From contig NZ_CP046913.1 of NCBI RefSeq assembly GCF_009789675.1, positions 248,001 through 312,000 on the forward strand: a stretch of DNA of 64,000 nucleotides. The letters run 5' to 3'. Under the pieces are notes generated by a model, which ran no database searches, had not been told where the DNA came from, and saw only the letters and a list, made by a program, of their open reading frames with translations. Positions 54,412 through 64,000 of the stretch are shown here, one piece after another. Positions within the stretch are counted from its first letter, which is position 1, and the number at the start of each line of letters is the position of its first letter. Source of the DNA: Paraburkholderia acidisoli (GTDB lineage Bacteria > Pseudomonadota > Gammaproteobacteria > Burkholderiales > Burkholderiaceae). Position numbers and translations under genes: made by a program.

Positions 54412-56154
54412 ATGGATGGCAATCCGTTTCTCAAGATTCAAAGCCTCGGCCGTGCGCTGATGCTACCGATCGCAGTGCTGCCGGTCGCCGGCCTGCTGCT
54501 GCGCTTCGGCCAGAGCGACATGCTCAACATCAAGATCATCGCCGACGCGGGCGGCGCGATCTTCGACAATCTGCCGCTGCTGTTCGCGATCGGCATTGCC
54601 GTGGGCTTCGCGAAAGACAACAACGGCGTCGCGGCGCTGGCGGGCGCGCTCGGCTACCTGGTCGAAACCGCCGTGATGAAGGACATCAACGACAAGCTCA
54701 ACATGGGCGTGCTGTCGGGCGTGGTGGCCGGTGTCGTCGCGGGCATGCTGTACAACCGCTTCAAGGACATCAAGCTACCCGAGTTCCTCGCGTTCTTCGG
54801 CGGCAAGCGCTTCGTGCCGATCATCACCGGGCTCGTGTGCGTGGTGCTCGGCGTGGTGTTCGGCTACGCGTGGGGACCGGTGCAGGGCGTGATCGACACG
54901 GCCGGCCACTGGCTCACCACGGCGGGCGCGATCGGCACCTTCGTGTACGGTTTGCTGAACCGCCTGCTGCTCGTCACGGGCCTGCACCACATCCTCAACT
55001 CGCTCGTGTGGTTCGTGTTCGGCACGTTCACGCCGGCGGGCGGCGCGCCCGTGACCGGCGACCTGCATCGCTTCTTCGCGGGCGACCCCACGGCGGGCGG
55101 CTTCATGGCGGGCTTCTTCCCGGTGATGATGTTCGGCCTGCCGGCCGCGTGTCTCGCCATGCTCCACGAAGCGCCGAAGGAAAAGCGCGCGATGGTCGCG
55201 GGCCTGTTGATGTCGATGGCGCTCACCTCGTTCCTGACGGGCGTGACCGAGCCGATCGAATTCACCTTCATGTTCCTCGCGCCGGTGCTCTACGCGATCC
55301 ACGCGGTGCTCACGGGCGTGTCGCTCGCGATCTGCTCGCTGCTCGGCATCAAGCTTGGCTTCACGTTCTCGGCCGGTTTCATCGACTACGTGCTGAACTA
55401 CGGCCTCTCCACGCACGGCTGGGAAGCCATTCCGCTGGGCATTGCCTACGCCGTGGTCTACTACGTGCTGTTCCGCTTCTTCATCCGCCGCTTCAACCTG
55501 CCCACGCCGGGCCGCGAGGCTTCGGCGGGCGACACGGAAATCGCGGAGTCGATGTCGGGCGCGACGGTGGCGGGCGCGGCAACGGCCACGCGTGCCGCGC
55601 GCTATATCGATGCGCTCGGCGGCGCGGCCAACCTCAAGGTGGTCGATGCGTGCACGACGCGTCTGCGTCTCTCGGTGAACGATCCGGCGCGGGTTTCCGA
55701 GCCGGCGTTGAAGGCGATCGGCGCGCGTGGCGTGCTCAAGCGCGGCGGCGAAAGCGTGCAGGTCATCATCGGGCCGGAAGCCGACCTCATCGCCGACGAA
55801 ATGCGCGGCGAGATCGCGCGCGGCGTGGGTGCGACGGCGGTGAAGGCCGCGCCCGCGGTGGAACTCGCGGCGCAGGCGGCACAGGCGGCCCAGGCGCCCG
55901 CAACGGCGGGGGCAGGCCCGCTCGATCCGAACCCGGCGCGCTGGATCGCGGTGCTCGGCGGCGCGGCCAATATCGTCTCGCTCGACGCCGTGGCGGCCAC
56001 GCGCCTGCGCGTGGTCGTGCGCAACGCGGCGAACGTCGACCGCGCGGCGCTCGAAGCCCTCGACACCGTGTGGGTGACCACCGACACGCTGCATATCGTG
56101 GTCGGCGAGGCCGCCGGGCGTTACGCGCGCGAACTGGCGCTGCAGCCGGCGTGA
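54412..56154 (+). CDS. nagE: PTS GlcNAc permease, EIIC-EIIB with extra EIIB-like domain
   Basis: A 580-aa protein with the EIIC membrane channel (about 1-380; ten TM helices, VTEPIEFTFMFLAPVLYAIH with the conserved glutamate) and an EIIB domain (about 400-480) with phospho-cysteine C414 in VVDACTTRLR. A second EIIB-like domain (about 508-580) has Ala at the cysteine position (A528 in VAATRLRVVV), so it cannot be phosphorylated there. Phosphate should come from NagF. GGAGG precedes the ATG at 54412. It has no EIIA domain of its own. Confidence 0.95.
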   Translation: MDGNPFLKIQSLGRALMLPIAVLPVAGLLLRFGQSDMLNIKIIADAGGAIFDNLPLLFAIGIAVGFAKDNNGVAALAGALGYLVETAVMKDINDKLNMGVLSGVVAGVVAGMLYNRFKDIKLPEFLAFFGGKRFVPIITGLVCVVLGVVFGYAWGPVQGVIDTAGHWLTTAGAIGTFVYGLLNRLLLVTGLHHILNSLVWFVFGTFTPAGGAPVTGDLHRFFAGDPTAGGFMAGFFPVMMFGLPAACLAMLHEAPKEKRAMVAGLLMSMALTSFLTGVTEPIEFTFMFLAPVLYAIHAVLTGVSLAICSLLGIKLGFTFSAGFIDYVLNYGLSTHGWEAIPLGIAYAVVYYVLFRFFIRRFNLPTPGREASAGDTEIAESMSGATVAGAATATRAARYIDALGGAANLKVVDACTTRLRLSVNDPARVSEPALKAIGARGVLKRGGESVQVIIGPEADLIADEMRGEIARGVGATAVKAAPAVELAAQAAQAAQAPATAGAGPLDPNPARWIAVLGGAANIVSLDAVAATRLRVVVRNAANVDRAALEALDTVWVTTDTLHIVVGEAAGRYARELALQPA

Positions 56155-56180
56155 TCGGCTGAGGTTTGCGGAATCGGCAT

Positions 56181-56221
56181 GAAAACGCCGCGGCGCACAT
56201 TAGCGCCGCGGCGTTTTTTTA
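56181..56221 (+). terminator. intrinsic terminator after nagE
   Basis: AAAACGCCGCGGCGC-ACATTA-GCGCCGCGGCGTTTTTTT. Confidence 0.92.
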
Positions 56222-56235
56222 CGAGCGCGCCAAAA

Positions 56236-56268
56236 GAAAAAGCCCCGTTCGAAGAACGGGGCTTTGCG
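56236..56268 (-). terminator. intrinsic terminator after rpoH
   Basis: On the minus strand AAAGCCCCGTTC-TTC-GAACGGGGCTTT is followed by a T tract, ending rpoH. Confidence 0.88.
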
Positions 56269-56293
56269 GTACTTCAGGCGCACTTCAGCGCGA

Positions 56294-57235
<942 letters not shown>

Positions 57236-57288
57236 GTAGCGAACTCCTTAGAATCTTGCAAAAGTCAGACTTCGACTCCAGGGTGATG

Positions 57289-57315
57289 TTAGCACTCTGA
57301 ATCACCGAGTGCTAA
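57289..57315. promoter_or_regulatory. CIRCE operator (HrcA site) upstream of rpoH
   Basis: TTAGCACTC-N9-GAGTGCTAA is an exact match to the CIRCE consensus. It is 54 bases upstream of the rpoH GTG, so HrcA would repress rpoH when folded and release it on heat shock. The orientation-independent dyad is unambiguous. Confidence 0.9.
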
Positions 57316-57353
57316 TACTTGGAGCCTGTAGGGGTTTGAGAGTTCCGTAGTCT

Positions 57354-57377
57354 CTATCGACACAGTTGTATCGATAG
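57354..57377. promoter_or_regulatory. imperfect 24-bp dyad in rpoH upstream region
   Basis: CTATCGA (57354-57360) and TCGATAG (57371-57377) flank CACAGTTGTA, whose inner ACA/TGT also pair (10 of 12 positions). Possible additional operator. The rest of the 539-base rpoH-DUF4440 gap shows no gene. Confidence 0.45.
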
Positions 57378-57774
57378 ATTTCAACGAAATCAGCAGAGGC
57401 AGACGGGACGGGGCTTTCCGCCCGGCGGCGGCTCGCGGCAGGGGCGAGCCGAAGGATCATTCTAGATTGCGATGCAACCGGCGACGGCGACCGCTGGCGA
57501 AAAAGAAAATTGAGGGCAATATCGGCGGGCGTCGCGCGCGGCATTTCGTCCGCGGTCCTTAAGAAGGACATAGAAGGGCATCGAAAGTTGCTGCGCTGCG
57601 ACGCCCGGTCGCGTATCTCACTATTGTGACGCGGCCACACTCGGCACATATGGGGCCGACGCCTTTGATCGCAAGTATCTTTGCGCCAAATCCTGGTATA
57701 AATTTCGTCCAGACGCAGGCGGAAAACTTCGGCGCGGCTCGGCAAGACGGCGCCGCGCGCAAGGGGCTCAGGCA

Positions 57775-58158
57775 ATGGCGGCAAAAACGATCGATGCAAT
57801 TCGCGGGCTGGAGCGCGAGCGGTTTCGCGCGATGGTGGATGGCGACGGCTCGCTGCTGGAGCGGTTGCTCTCGGACCAGGCGACCTTCGTGCACACGAAC
57901 GGCAAGCGTGAAACCAAGCAGCAGTTCATCGACGCGATCACGGCCGGACGCCGCCGCTATCGGCAGATCGAGATTCAGTCGCAGGACGTGCTGCCGGTGG
58001 GCAACGAAACCTGCGTCGTCTCGGGCCGCGTGCTGATCGAGATGGAAGCGAACAGCGGCGCCTTGCTCTTTCCCATTGCCTACACGGCGATCCAGACCCA
58101 GGAAGACGGTCACTGGCGGCTCGTCGCATGGCAGGCAACGCGTTGCGCGATCGAATGA
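57775..58158 (+). CDS. DUF4440 / NTF2-like family protein
   Basis: A 127-aa cone-fold protein of the SnoaL/NTF2-like group. AIRGLERERFRAMVDGDGSLLERLLSDQATFVHTNGKRETKQQFIDAI is the typical N-terminal helix plus cavity strand; the C-terminal TAIQTQEDGHWRLVAWQATR closes the barrel. No catalytic set is assigned. Divergent from rpoH and converging with leuA. Function unknown. Confidence 0.88.
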   Translation: MAAKTIDAIRGLERERFRAMVDGDGSLLERLLSDQATFVHTNGKRETKQQFIDAITAGRRRYRQIEIQSQDVLPVGNETCVVSGRVLIEMEANSGALLFPIAYTAIQTQEDGHWRLVAWQATRCAIE

Positions 58159-58314
58159 CGACCGGTAGGTCGATTCGCTGATAACGCCTTCTGGGCGTTT
58201 CAGGCGCACGCCGGCGGCCCGTTTTGCCGCCGGCGCTCAACGGCGCCGCCTTCTGCGGTTCTGCTTGATTGCCTACGTCCGGCGGGTTCTAGACCCCACG
58301 AGATCGTTTGCCGA

Positions 58315-60169
<1,855 letters not shown>

Positions 60170-60183
60170 TTGGACCTCGCGAC

Positions 60184-60206
60184 TCGTCCGAACGGTAAAC
60201 GGACGA
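60184..60206 (-). promoter_or_regulatory. leuA leader hairpin
   Basis: TCGTCCG and CGGACGA (7-bp arms, 9-base loop) lie just upstream of the leader ORF ribosome site. A second perfect stem GGCCGC-TAG-GCGGCC occurs at 60330-60344. Both may form in the leuA leader RNA. Confidence 0.5.
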
Positions 60207-60386
60207 ATGCAGACGACAAGTTGTTGGGAACTGCGAGTTTTGGGGTACTGCGGAAACTGCTGGGAGGACTGCCGACCGGGGAGGTGGTCGCGCAGCGCTA
60301 CGCCTGGCTTACGCTAGACGTAGCGATAGGGCCGCTAGGCGGCCGAAGGTAATGCGGAGGGAGTTCGGGAAGGAACGCATTCATCG

Positions 60387-60416
60387 AATGTATGTTACGC
60401 CGGGCGAATGTGTCAA
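60387..60416 (-). promoter_or_regulatory. sigma-70 promoter of leuA
   Basis: On the minus strand TTGACA (60416-60411), an 18-base spacer and TACATT (60392-60387). It predicts a leader of about 420 bases before leuA. Confidence 0.65.
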
Positions 60417-60519
60417 CAGGGAATTTGCAGATTCACCGTGGCGACGATCCGCGACGATGGCGGGAGATCTCGCACAAACGCCTGCGGCACGGGGCCGCGC
60501 GCGTGTTGGGCTTCCCGCA

Positions 60520-61482
60520 TCAGCGCTTCGCGATGCGCTTGATCGTCTCGATCTGACGCGCGATGGCGTCCGGCACCGGTGCCTCGCCGCGCAACACGGC
60601 GTCGATCCACGTGGCGGTTGTCGGCGCGTCGCGGCCTTCCGGCAGGTCGACTTCGGGCGCGTCCGGCGACGAGCGTTCCGGCTCGACCAGCGTTTCGCAG
60701 ATACCGTCGTGGAGCCAGTCGACCTGCACCTGGCGGCGCGTGTCGGCCACCGGTTCGCCTTCCGTGCCGCGCGCGAGCAAGGCGCCACCCACGGCGGCGT
60801 CCGGATGCGCGGCGAACAGCGCGCTCAGGCTCTCGCGATACGGCGGATGCGTGTAGTTCACGAGCCGCAAACCCGGGGCGGCGAACGGTTGCAGCAGTTT
60901 CACGAGCGTGTGCGTGGAGTTGCGCACGCCCATGCGGCGGCGCAGCGCGAGCAGGCGCGCGAGCTTGGGCGCAAGCGTCTCGATCGAAGCAAATGCCACA
61001 CGATTGGCGGCAAGTTGCGACTCGATGTCGGCGTGATGGCGCGCCACGGGCTGATTGAGTTCCGCGAAGATTTCGGCGCTCGTCACGCGGCCCGGGTCGG
61101 TCACCACGCCATGCACGAGCGTGGGCACGCCTTCGCGCGCGAGCAGCAGCGCGAGCAGCGGCACAAGATTGGGCTGCTTGCGCGCGCCGTTGTAGCTCGG
61201 GATCGACACGGGCCGGTAGTCGCCCGCCGGCAGGGCGAGCGGCGTGAAGGACGCATGCGCGGCCGCGAGCATCGCCGCGAGTTCTTCGGCGGTCTCGCCT
61301 TTGAGCCGGTACGCGAGCAATACCGCGCCCAGTTCGACGTCGGCGACACGGCCATCGAGCATCGCGGCATAGAGCGCGTGCGTGTCTTCGGGCGACAGCG
61401 AGCGAGCGCCGTGCGGGCCGCGGCCGATCTCCTTGATGAAGCGGGCGCAGGGGAAGAGGTCGGTCGGGTCGGCGGTGATCAT
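60520..61482 (-). CDS. ybiB: YbiB family protein (TrpD2-like)
   Basis: A 320-aa protein with the anthranilate-phosphoribosyltransferase fold. YbiB/TrpD2 proteins have lost the enzyme activity and bind nucleic acid. ARSLSPEDTHALYAAMLDGRVADVELGAVLLAYRLKGET is the N-terminal helical block; SIPSYNGARKQPNLVPLLALLLAREGVP and MGVRNSTHTLVKLLQP are family motifs. It is annotated in related genomes as DNA-binding protein YbiB. The 322-base gap upstream has only a 13-bp tandem repeat (CCGACGGCGGGTA at 61675-61700). Confidence 0.9.
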   Translation of the reverse strand: MITADPTDLFPCARFIKEIGRGPHGARSLSPEDTHALYAAMLDGRVADVELGAVLLAYRLKGETAEELAAMLAAAHASFTPLALPAGDYRPVSIPSYNGARKQPNLVPLLALLLAREGVPTLVHGVVTDPGRVTSAEIFAELNQPVARHHADIESQLAANRVAFASIETLAPKLARLLALRRRMGVRNSTHTLVKLLQPFAAPGLRLVNYTHPPYRESLSALFAAHPDAAVGGALLARGTEGEPVADTRRQVQVDWLHDGICETLVEPERSSPDAPEVDLPEGRDAPTTATWIDAVLRGEAPVPDAIARQIETIKRIAKR

Positions 61483-61674
61483 GGCAGCGGAGTTCGTTTG
61501 TCGATGCGGTCGGCGCGGCGGCCGTCATCGACATGCGTGACGGGCGCTTCGTGGGACCTGGGGATGCCGGAAGTATCGCACGAGCTTCGGGATGGCCGCG
61601 CGGGCTCAACCGCGCAGCCGCGGCCGTGCGCGTTACACTCGCGCTTGGCTCGCAGCGAGGTCGCGAGGGGTTCT

Positions 61675-61700
61675 CCGACGGCGGGTACCGACGGCGGGTA
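61675..61700. repeat. 13-bp tandem repeat, two copies
   Basis: CCGACGGCGGGTA occurs twice in direct succession, 105 bases upstream of the FAH-family gene. Confidence 0.75.
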
Positions 61701-61804
61701 CCGCCGCTCGCCTCGACCAGGCTGCACGAATGACGCGAATTGAACGACTTGCCTCGCTACGCTGGCGTGCCGCGCGCACGCCTTATCTCAAAACGGAGAT
61801 TTCC

Positions 61805-62503
61805 ATGACTTACGTATTCGAACCGGCGCCGCTCGCCTCGGTGCCGGTCGCCGGCAGCGACGCGCGTTTCCCGGTGCGCCGCATCTACTGCGTCGGCCGT
61901 AATTACGAAGCGCACGCGCGCGAGATGGGCCACGATCCGAATCGCGAACCGCCGTTCTTCTTCTCGAAGCCCGCCGACGCCGTGCTGTACGTCCCGCCCG
62001 GTTCGACCGGCGAATTCCCGTATCCGGGCCAGTCGAAGAACGTGCACTTCGAGATGGAACTCGTCGCGGCCATCGGCAAGGGCGGCAAGGACATTCCCGT
62101 GGCGAGCGCGCTCGATCACGTCTACGGCTATGCGCTCGGTCTCGACATGACGCGTCGCGACCTGCAGGCCGAGGCGAAGAAACTGGGCCGTCCGTGGGAC
62201 ACCGCGAAGGGCTTCGACCGCTCGGCGCCCATCGGCCCGATCCATCCGGTGGCGAAGATCGGCCAGCTTTCGGCAGGCGACATCTGGCTCAAGGTGAATG
62301 GCGAAGAAAAGCAGCGCTCGGATATTTCGCAGATGATCTGGCCGGTTGCCGACACGATCGCGTTCCTTTCCTCGCTGTTCGAGCTGCAAGCAGGCGACCT
62401 GATCTTTACGGGCACGCCCGAAGGCGTGGGCGCCGTGGTGCCGGGCGACGTGATGACGGGCGGCGTGGCGGGCATCGGCGAATTCGAGGTGCGCGTGGTG
62501 TAA
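61805..62503 (+). CDS. fumarylacetoacetate hydrolase family protein
   Basis: A 232-aa FAH-fold hydrolase/decarboxylase acting on a 2-oxo or diketo acid. Metal-binding carboxylates lie in FSKPADAVLY and SKNVHFEMELVAAIGKGGKD; GYALGLDMTRRDLQAEAKKLGRPWDTAKGFDRSAPIGP and TGTPEGVGAV are family blocks. With maleylacetoacetate isomerase next, it probably acts on fumarylpyruvate or fumarylacetoacetate in aromatic catabolism; length fits the fumarylpyruvate hydrolase type. GGAG precedes the ATG. Confidence 0.92.
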   Translation: MTYVFEPAPLASVPVAGSDARFPVRRIYCVGRNYEAHAREMGHDPNREPPFFFSKPADAVLYVPPGSTGEFPYPGQSKNVHFEMELVAAIGKGGKDIPVASALDHVYGYALGLDMTRRDLQAEAKKLGRPWDTAKGFDRSAPIGPIHPVAKIGQLSAGDIWLKVNGEEKQRSDISQMIWPVADTIAFLSSLFELQAGDLIFTGTPEGVGAVVPGDVMTGGVAGIGEFEVRVV

Positions 62504-62596
62504 GCGCGCGTGGCAGAAAGCCGGGTGCGCCCGGTTTTCTCCGCCGGAACCACGAGATCACGAGACCACGAAGAACGAGAGGAGCAAGAGAGGAGC

Positions 62597-63244
62597 ATGA
62601 AGCTTTACAGCTATTTCCGCAGTTCGGCGTCGTATCGCGTGCGCATTGCGCTGAACTTGAAGAATTTGCCGTACGAATACGTGCCGGTGCACCTCGTGCG
62701 CGAGGGCGGCGAGCAGTTGAAGCCCGCGTACCGGCAGGTGAATCCCGAGGCAATCGTGCCGTCTTTCGTCGACGACGAGCACCACACGATTCATCAATCG
62801 CTCGCGATCATCGAGTACCTGGAAGAGACGCAGCCCGAACCGCCGCTGCTGCCGAAGTCGGCGCTCGACCGCGCCTACGTGCGCTCGCTGGCACTGCAGA
62901 TCGCGTGCGAGATCCATCCGGTGAACAACCTGCGCGTGCTCAAGTATCTGAAGCACACCGTGGGCGTGGACGACGCGACCAAGGACGCGTGGTACCGCCA
63001 CTGGATCGAGTCGGGTTTCGAGACGCTGGAGCAGCGCCTCGCCCAGGACCCGCGCACCGGCAAGCTGTCGTTCGGCGATACGCCGACCGTGGCCGATTTG
63101 TGCCTCGTTCCGCAGGTGTACAACGCCAATCGCTTCAAGATCGACACCACGCGCTATCCGACAATCCAGCGCATCAACGACTACGCGCTCACGCTGGACG
63201 CGTTCGCCCGCGCCGAACCGGGCGTGCAACCCGATTCCGAATGA
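62597..63244 (+). CDS. maiA: maleylacetoacetate isomerase
   Basis: A 215-aa zeta-class glutathione S-transferase that isomerises maleylacetoacetate or maleylpyruvate with glutathione as cofactor. The catalytic SSASYRVRIALN block and QSLAIIEYLEE are in the N-terminal thioredoxin-like half; PTVADLCLVPQVYNANRF in the helical half. GAGAGGAGC precedes the ATG at 62597. It is 93 bases after the FAH gene. Confidence 0.94.
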   Translation: MKLYSYFRSSASYRVRIALNLKNLPYEYVPVHLVREGGEQLKPAYRQVNPEAIVPSFVDDEHHTIHQSLAIIEYLEETQPEPPLLPKSALDRAYVRSLALQIACEIHPVNNLRVLKYLKHTVGVDDATKDAWYRHWIESGFETLEQRLAQDPRTGKLSFGDTPTVADLCLVPQVYNANRFKIDTTRYPTIQRINDYALTLDAFARAEPGVQPDSE

Positions 63245-63263
63245 GCGCACGCGGTTCTTGCGC

Positions 63264-63301
63264 ATGAAAAAAGGGCGTCGTTCGCGAGAACGACGCCCTT
63301 C
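63264..63301. terminator. bidirectional intrinsic terminator
   Basis: AAGGGCGTCGTTC-GCGA-GAACGACGCCCTT with an A tract before it, so the T run serves ftsY on the minus strand; on the + strand it is weaker. Confidence 0.85.
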
Positions 63302-63337
63302 GTGTTGCTATCGGCGCTAAAACGCTGCCTGAATCAC

Positions 63338-64000
63338 TCAACCGCCGAGCAGAGCGTCCGCGAATTCCTCGGCCACGAACGGCTGCAAGTCTTCGACCTT
63401 TTCGCCCACGCCGATGAAGTACACCGGAATCGGGCGCTGGCGCGCGATGGCCGCGAGAATGCCGCCCTTCGCCGTGCCGTCGAGCTTGGTGACGATGAGA
63501 CCGGTGAGGCCGAGCGCGTCGTCGAAGGCTTTCACCTGCGCGAGGGCGTTCTGCCCCGTGTTGGCGTCGATCACGAGCAGCACTTCGTGCGGCGCGCCTT
63601 CGTAGGCCTTGCCGATCACGCGCTTGACCTTCTTCAGCTCGTCCATGAGGTGCAGCTGCGTGGGCAGACGGCCGGCGGTATCGGCCATCACCACGTCGAT
63701 ACGGCGCGCGCGCGCGGCGCTCACCGCGTCGAAGATCACGGCGGCCGGATCGCCGCTTTCCTGCTGCACGACCGTGACGTTGTTGCGCTCGCCCCAGATT
63801 GCCAGTTGCTCGCGCGCGGCGGCGCGGAACGTGTCGCCGGCGGCCAGCAGCACGCTCTGGTTGAAGCTCTGCAGATGCTTGGCGAGCTTGCCGATGCTGG
63901 TGGTCTTGCCCGCGCCGTTCACGCCCGCGATCATCATCACGAGCGGTTGGGCGCGGCCGAGCATCAGCGACTTTTCGAGCGGCTTGAGCAGGTCGATCAG
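63338..64000 (-). CDS. ftsY: signal recognition particle receptor FtsY, C-terminal part
   Basis: The NG GTPase domain of the SRP receptor; the N-terminal part runs off the window. Reading frame continues to the edge (LIDLLKPLEKSLMLGRAQ). The P-loop GVNGAGKTTS (G1), DTAGRLPTQ (G3) and TKLDGTAKGG (G4) are intact, and the C-terminus VGEKVEDLQPFVAEEFADALLG is typical. It acts at the inner membrane with Ffh and SecYEG. Confidence 0.95.
   Translation of the reverse strand: MIDLLKPLEKSLMLGRAQPLVMMIAGVNGAGKTTSIGKLAKHLQSFNQSVLLAAGDTFRAAAREQLAIWGERNNVTVVQQESGDPAAVIFDAVSAARARRIDVVMADTAGRLPTQLHLMDELKKVKRVIGKAYEGAPHEVLLVIDANTGQNALAQVKAFDDALGLTGLIVTKLDGTAKGGILAAIARQRPIPVYFIGVGEKVEDLQPFVAEEFADALLGG

Overview
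The window looks like a stretch of core chromosome from a high-GC betaproteobacterium of the family Burkholderiaceae (Burkholderia/Paraburkholderia/Caballeronia group). This rests on gene order (dacC-dat-ybeD-lipB-lipA; glnK-amtB; gshA-gshB-EIIA-HPr-EI; rhodanese-grxC-secB-gpsA; the cox/cta cluster; a nagA-nagF-nagE PTS operon; leuA; ftsY), on the T. ferrooxidans-type GshA, and on the strong GC3 codon bias. No rRNA, tRNA, prophage, insertion sequence or CRISPR array was seen. About 60 protein genes are called. The two at the window edges (an alpha/beta hydrolase and ftsY) are cut.

Layout. 0-8 kb: a D,D-carboxypeptidase and D-amino acid transaminase pair, ybeD and the lipoate genes lipB-lipA, with a LysR regulator divergent from a DUF2917 gene, then a CDF metal exporter with its CsoR/RcnR-type repressor. 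8-13.4 kb: dctA with a sigma-54 promoter, followed by the dctB-dctD two-component genes that should activate it. 13.4-17.5 kb: a TlpA-like thioredoxin, a hypothetical lipoprotein-like gene, comM and ubiK. 17.5-20 kb: glnK-amtB behind a near-consensus sigma-54 promoter with NtrC-like sites. 20-26.4 kb: glutathione synthesis (gshA, gshB) and a regulatory-type PTS (EIIA of the mannose family, HPr, EI). 26.4-36 kb: moeB/thiF, a C-terminal processing protease, gpmA, rhodanese, grxC, secB, gpsA, a macro-domain protein, trmL, comF and a BioC-like methyltransferase. 36-47 kb: the aa3 cytochrome c oxidase cluster with structural subunits, copper (Cox11, SCO, SURF1) and heme A (CtaA, CtaB) biogenesis genes. 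47-56 kb: an isolated metQ and a GlcNAc catabolic operon (gntR-nagA-SIS deaminase-nagF-nagE). 56-64 kb: rpoH with a perfect CIRCE operator upstream, a DUF4440 protein, leuA with a long leader, a YbiB/TrpD2 protein, a FAH-family hydrolase, maiA and ftsY.

The genes form several working units. DctB/DctD with RpoN should drive dctA. P-II and AmtB form the ammonium-sensing pair. Two separate EI/HPr phosphorelays lie within 30 kb: stand-alone PtsH/PtsI, and the fused EIIA-HPr-EI protein NagF that probably feeds NagE. The cox region holds almost everything needed to build a caa3-like oxidase whose subunit II carries cytochrome c and, unusually, an OmpA-like C-terminal domain.

The window is mostly housekeeping and I did not find a clearly new multi-gene system. 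The unusual material is regulatory or structural: the CIRCE site at rpoH, two sigma-54 promoters with candidate enhancer sites, a 20-bp tandem array starting at the ptsI stop codon, other intergenic tandem repeats, a leuA leader with a translationally coupled ORF, a degenerate second EIIB domain in NagE, and the CoxB-OmpA fusion. Starts were chosen from ribosome binding sites, overlaps and family length; alternatives are given where the choice is open.
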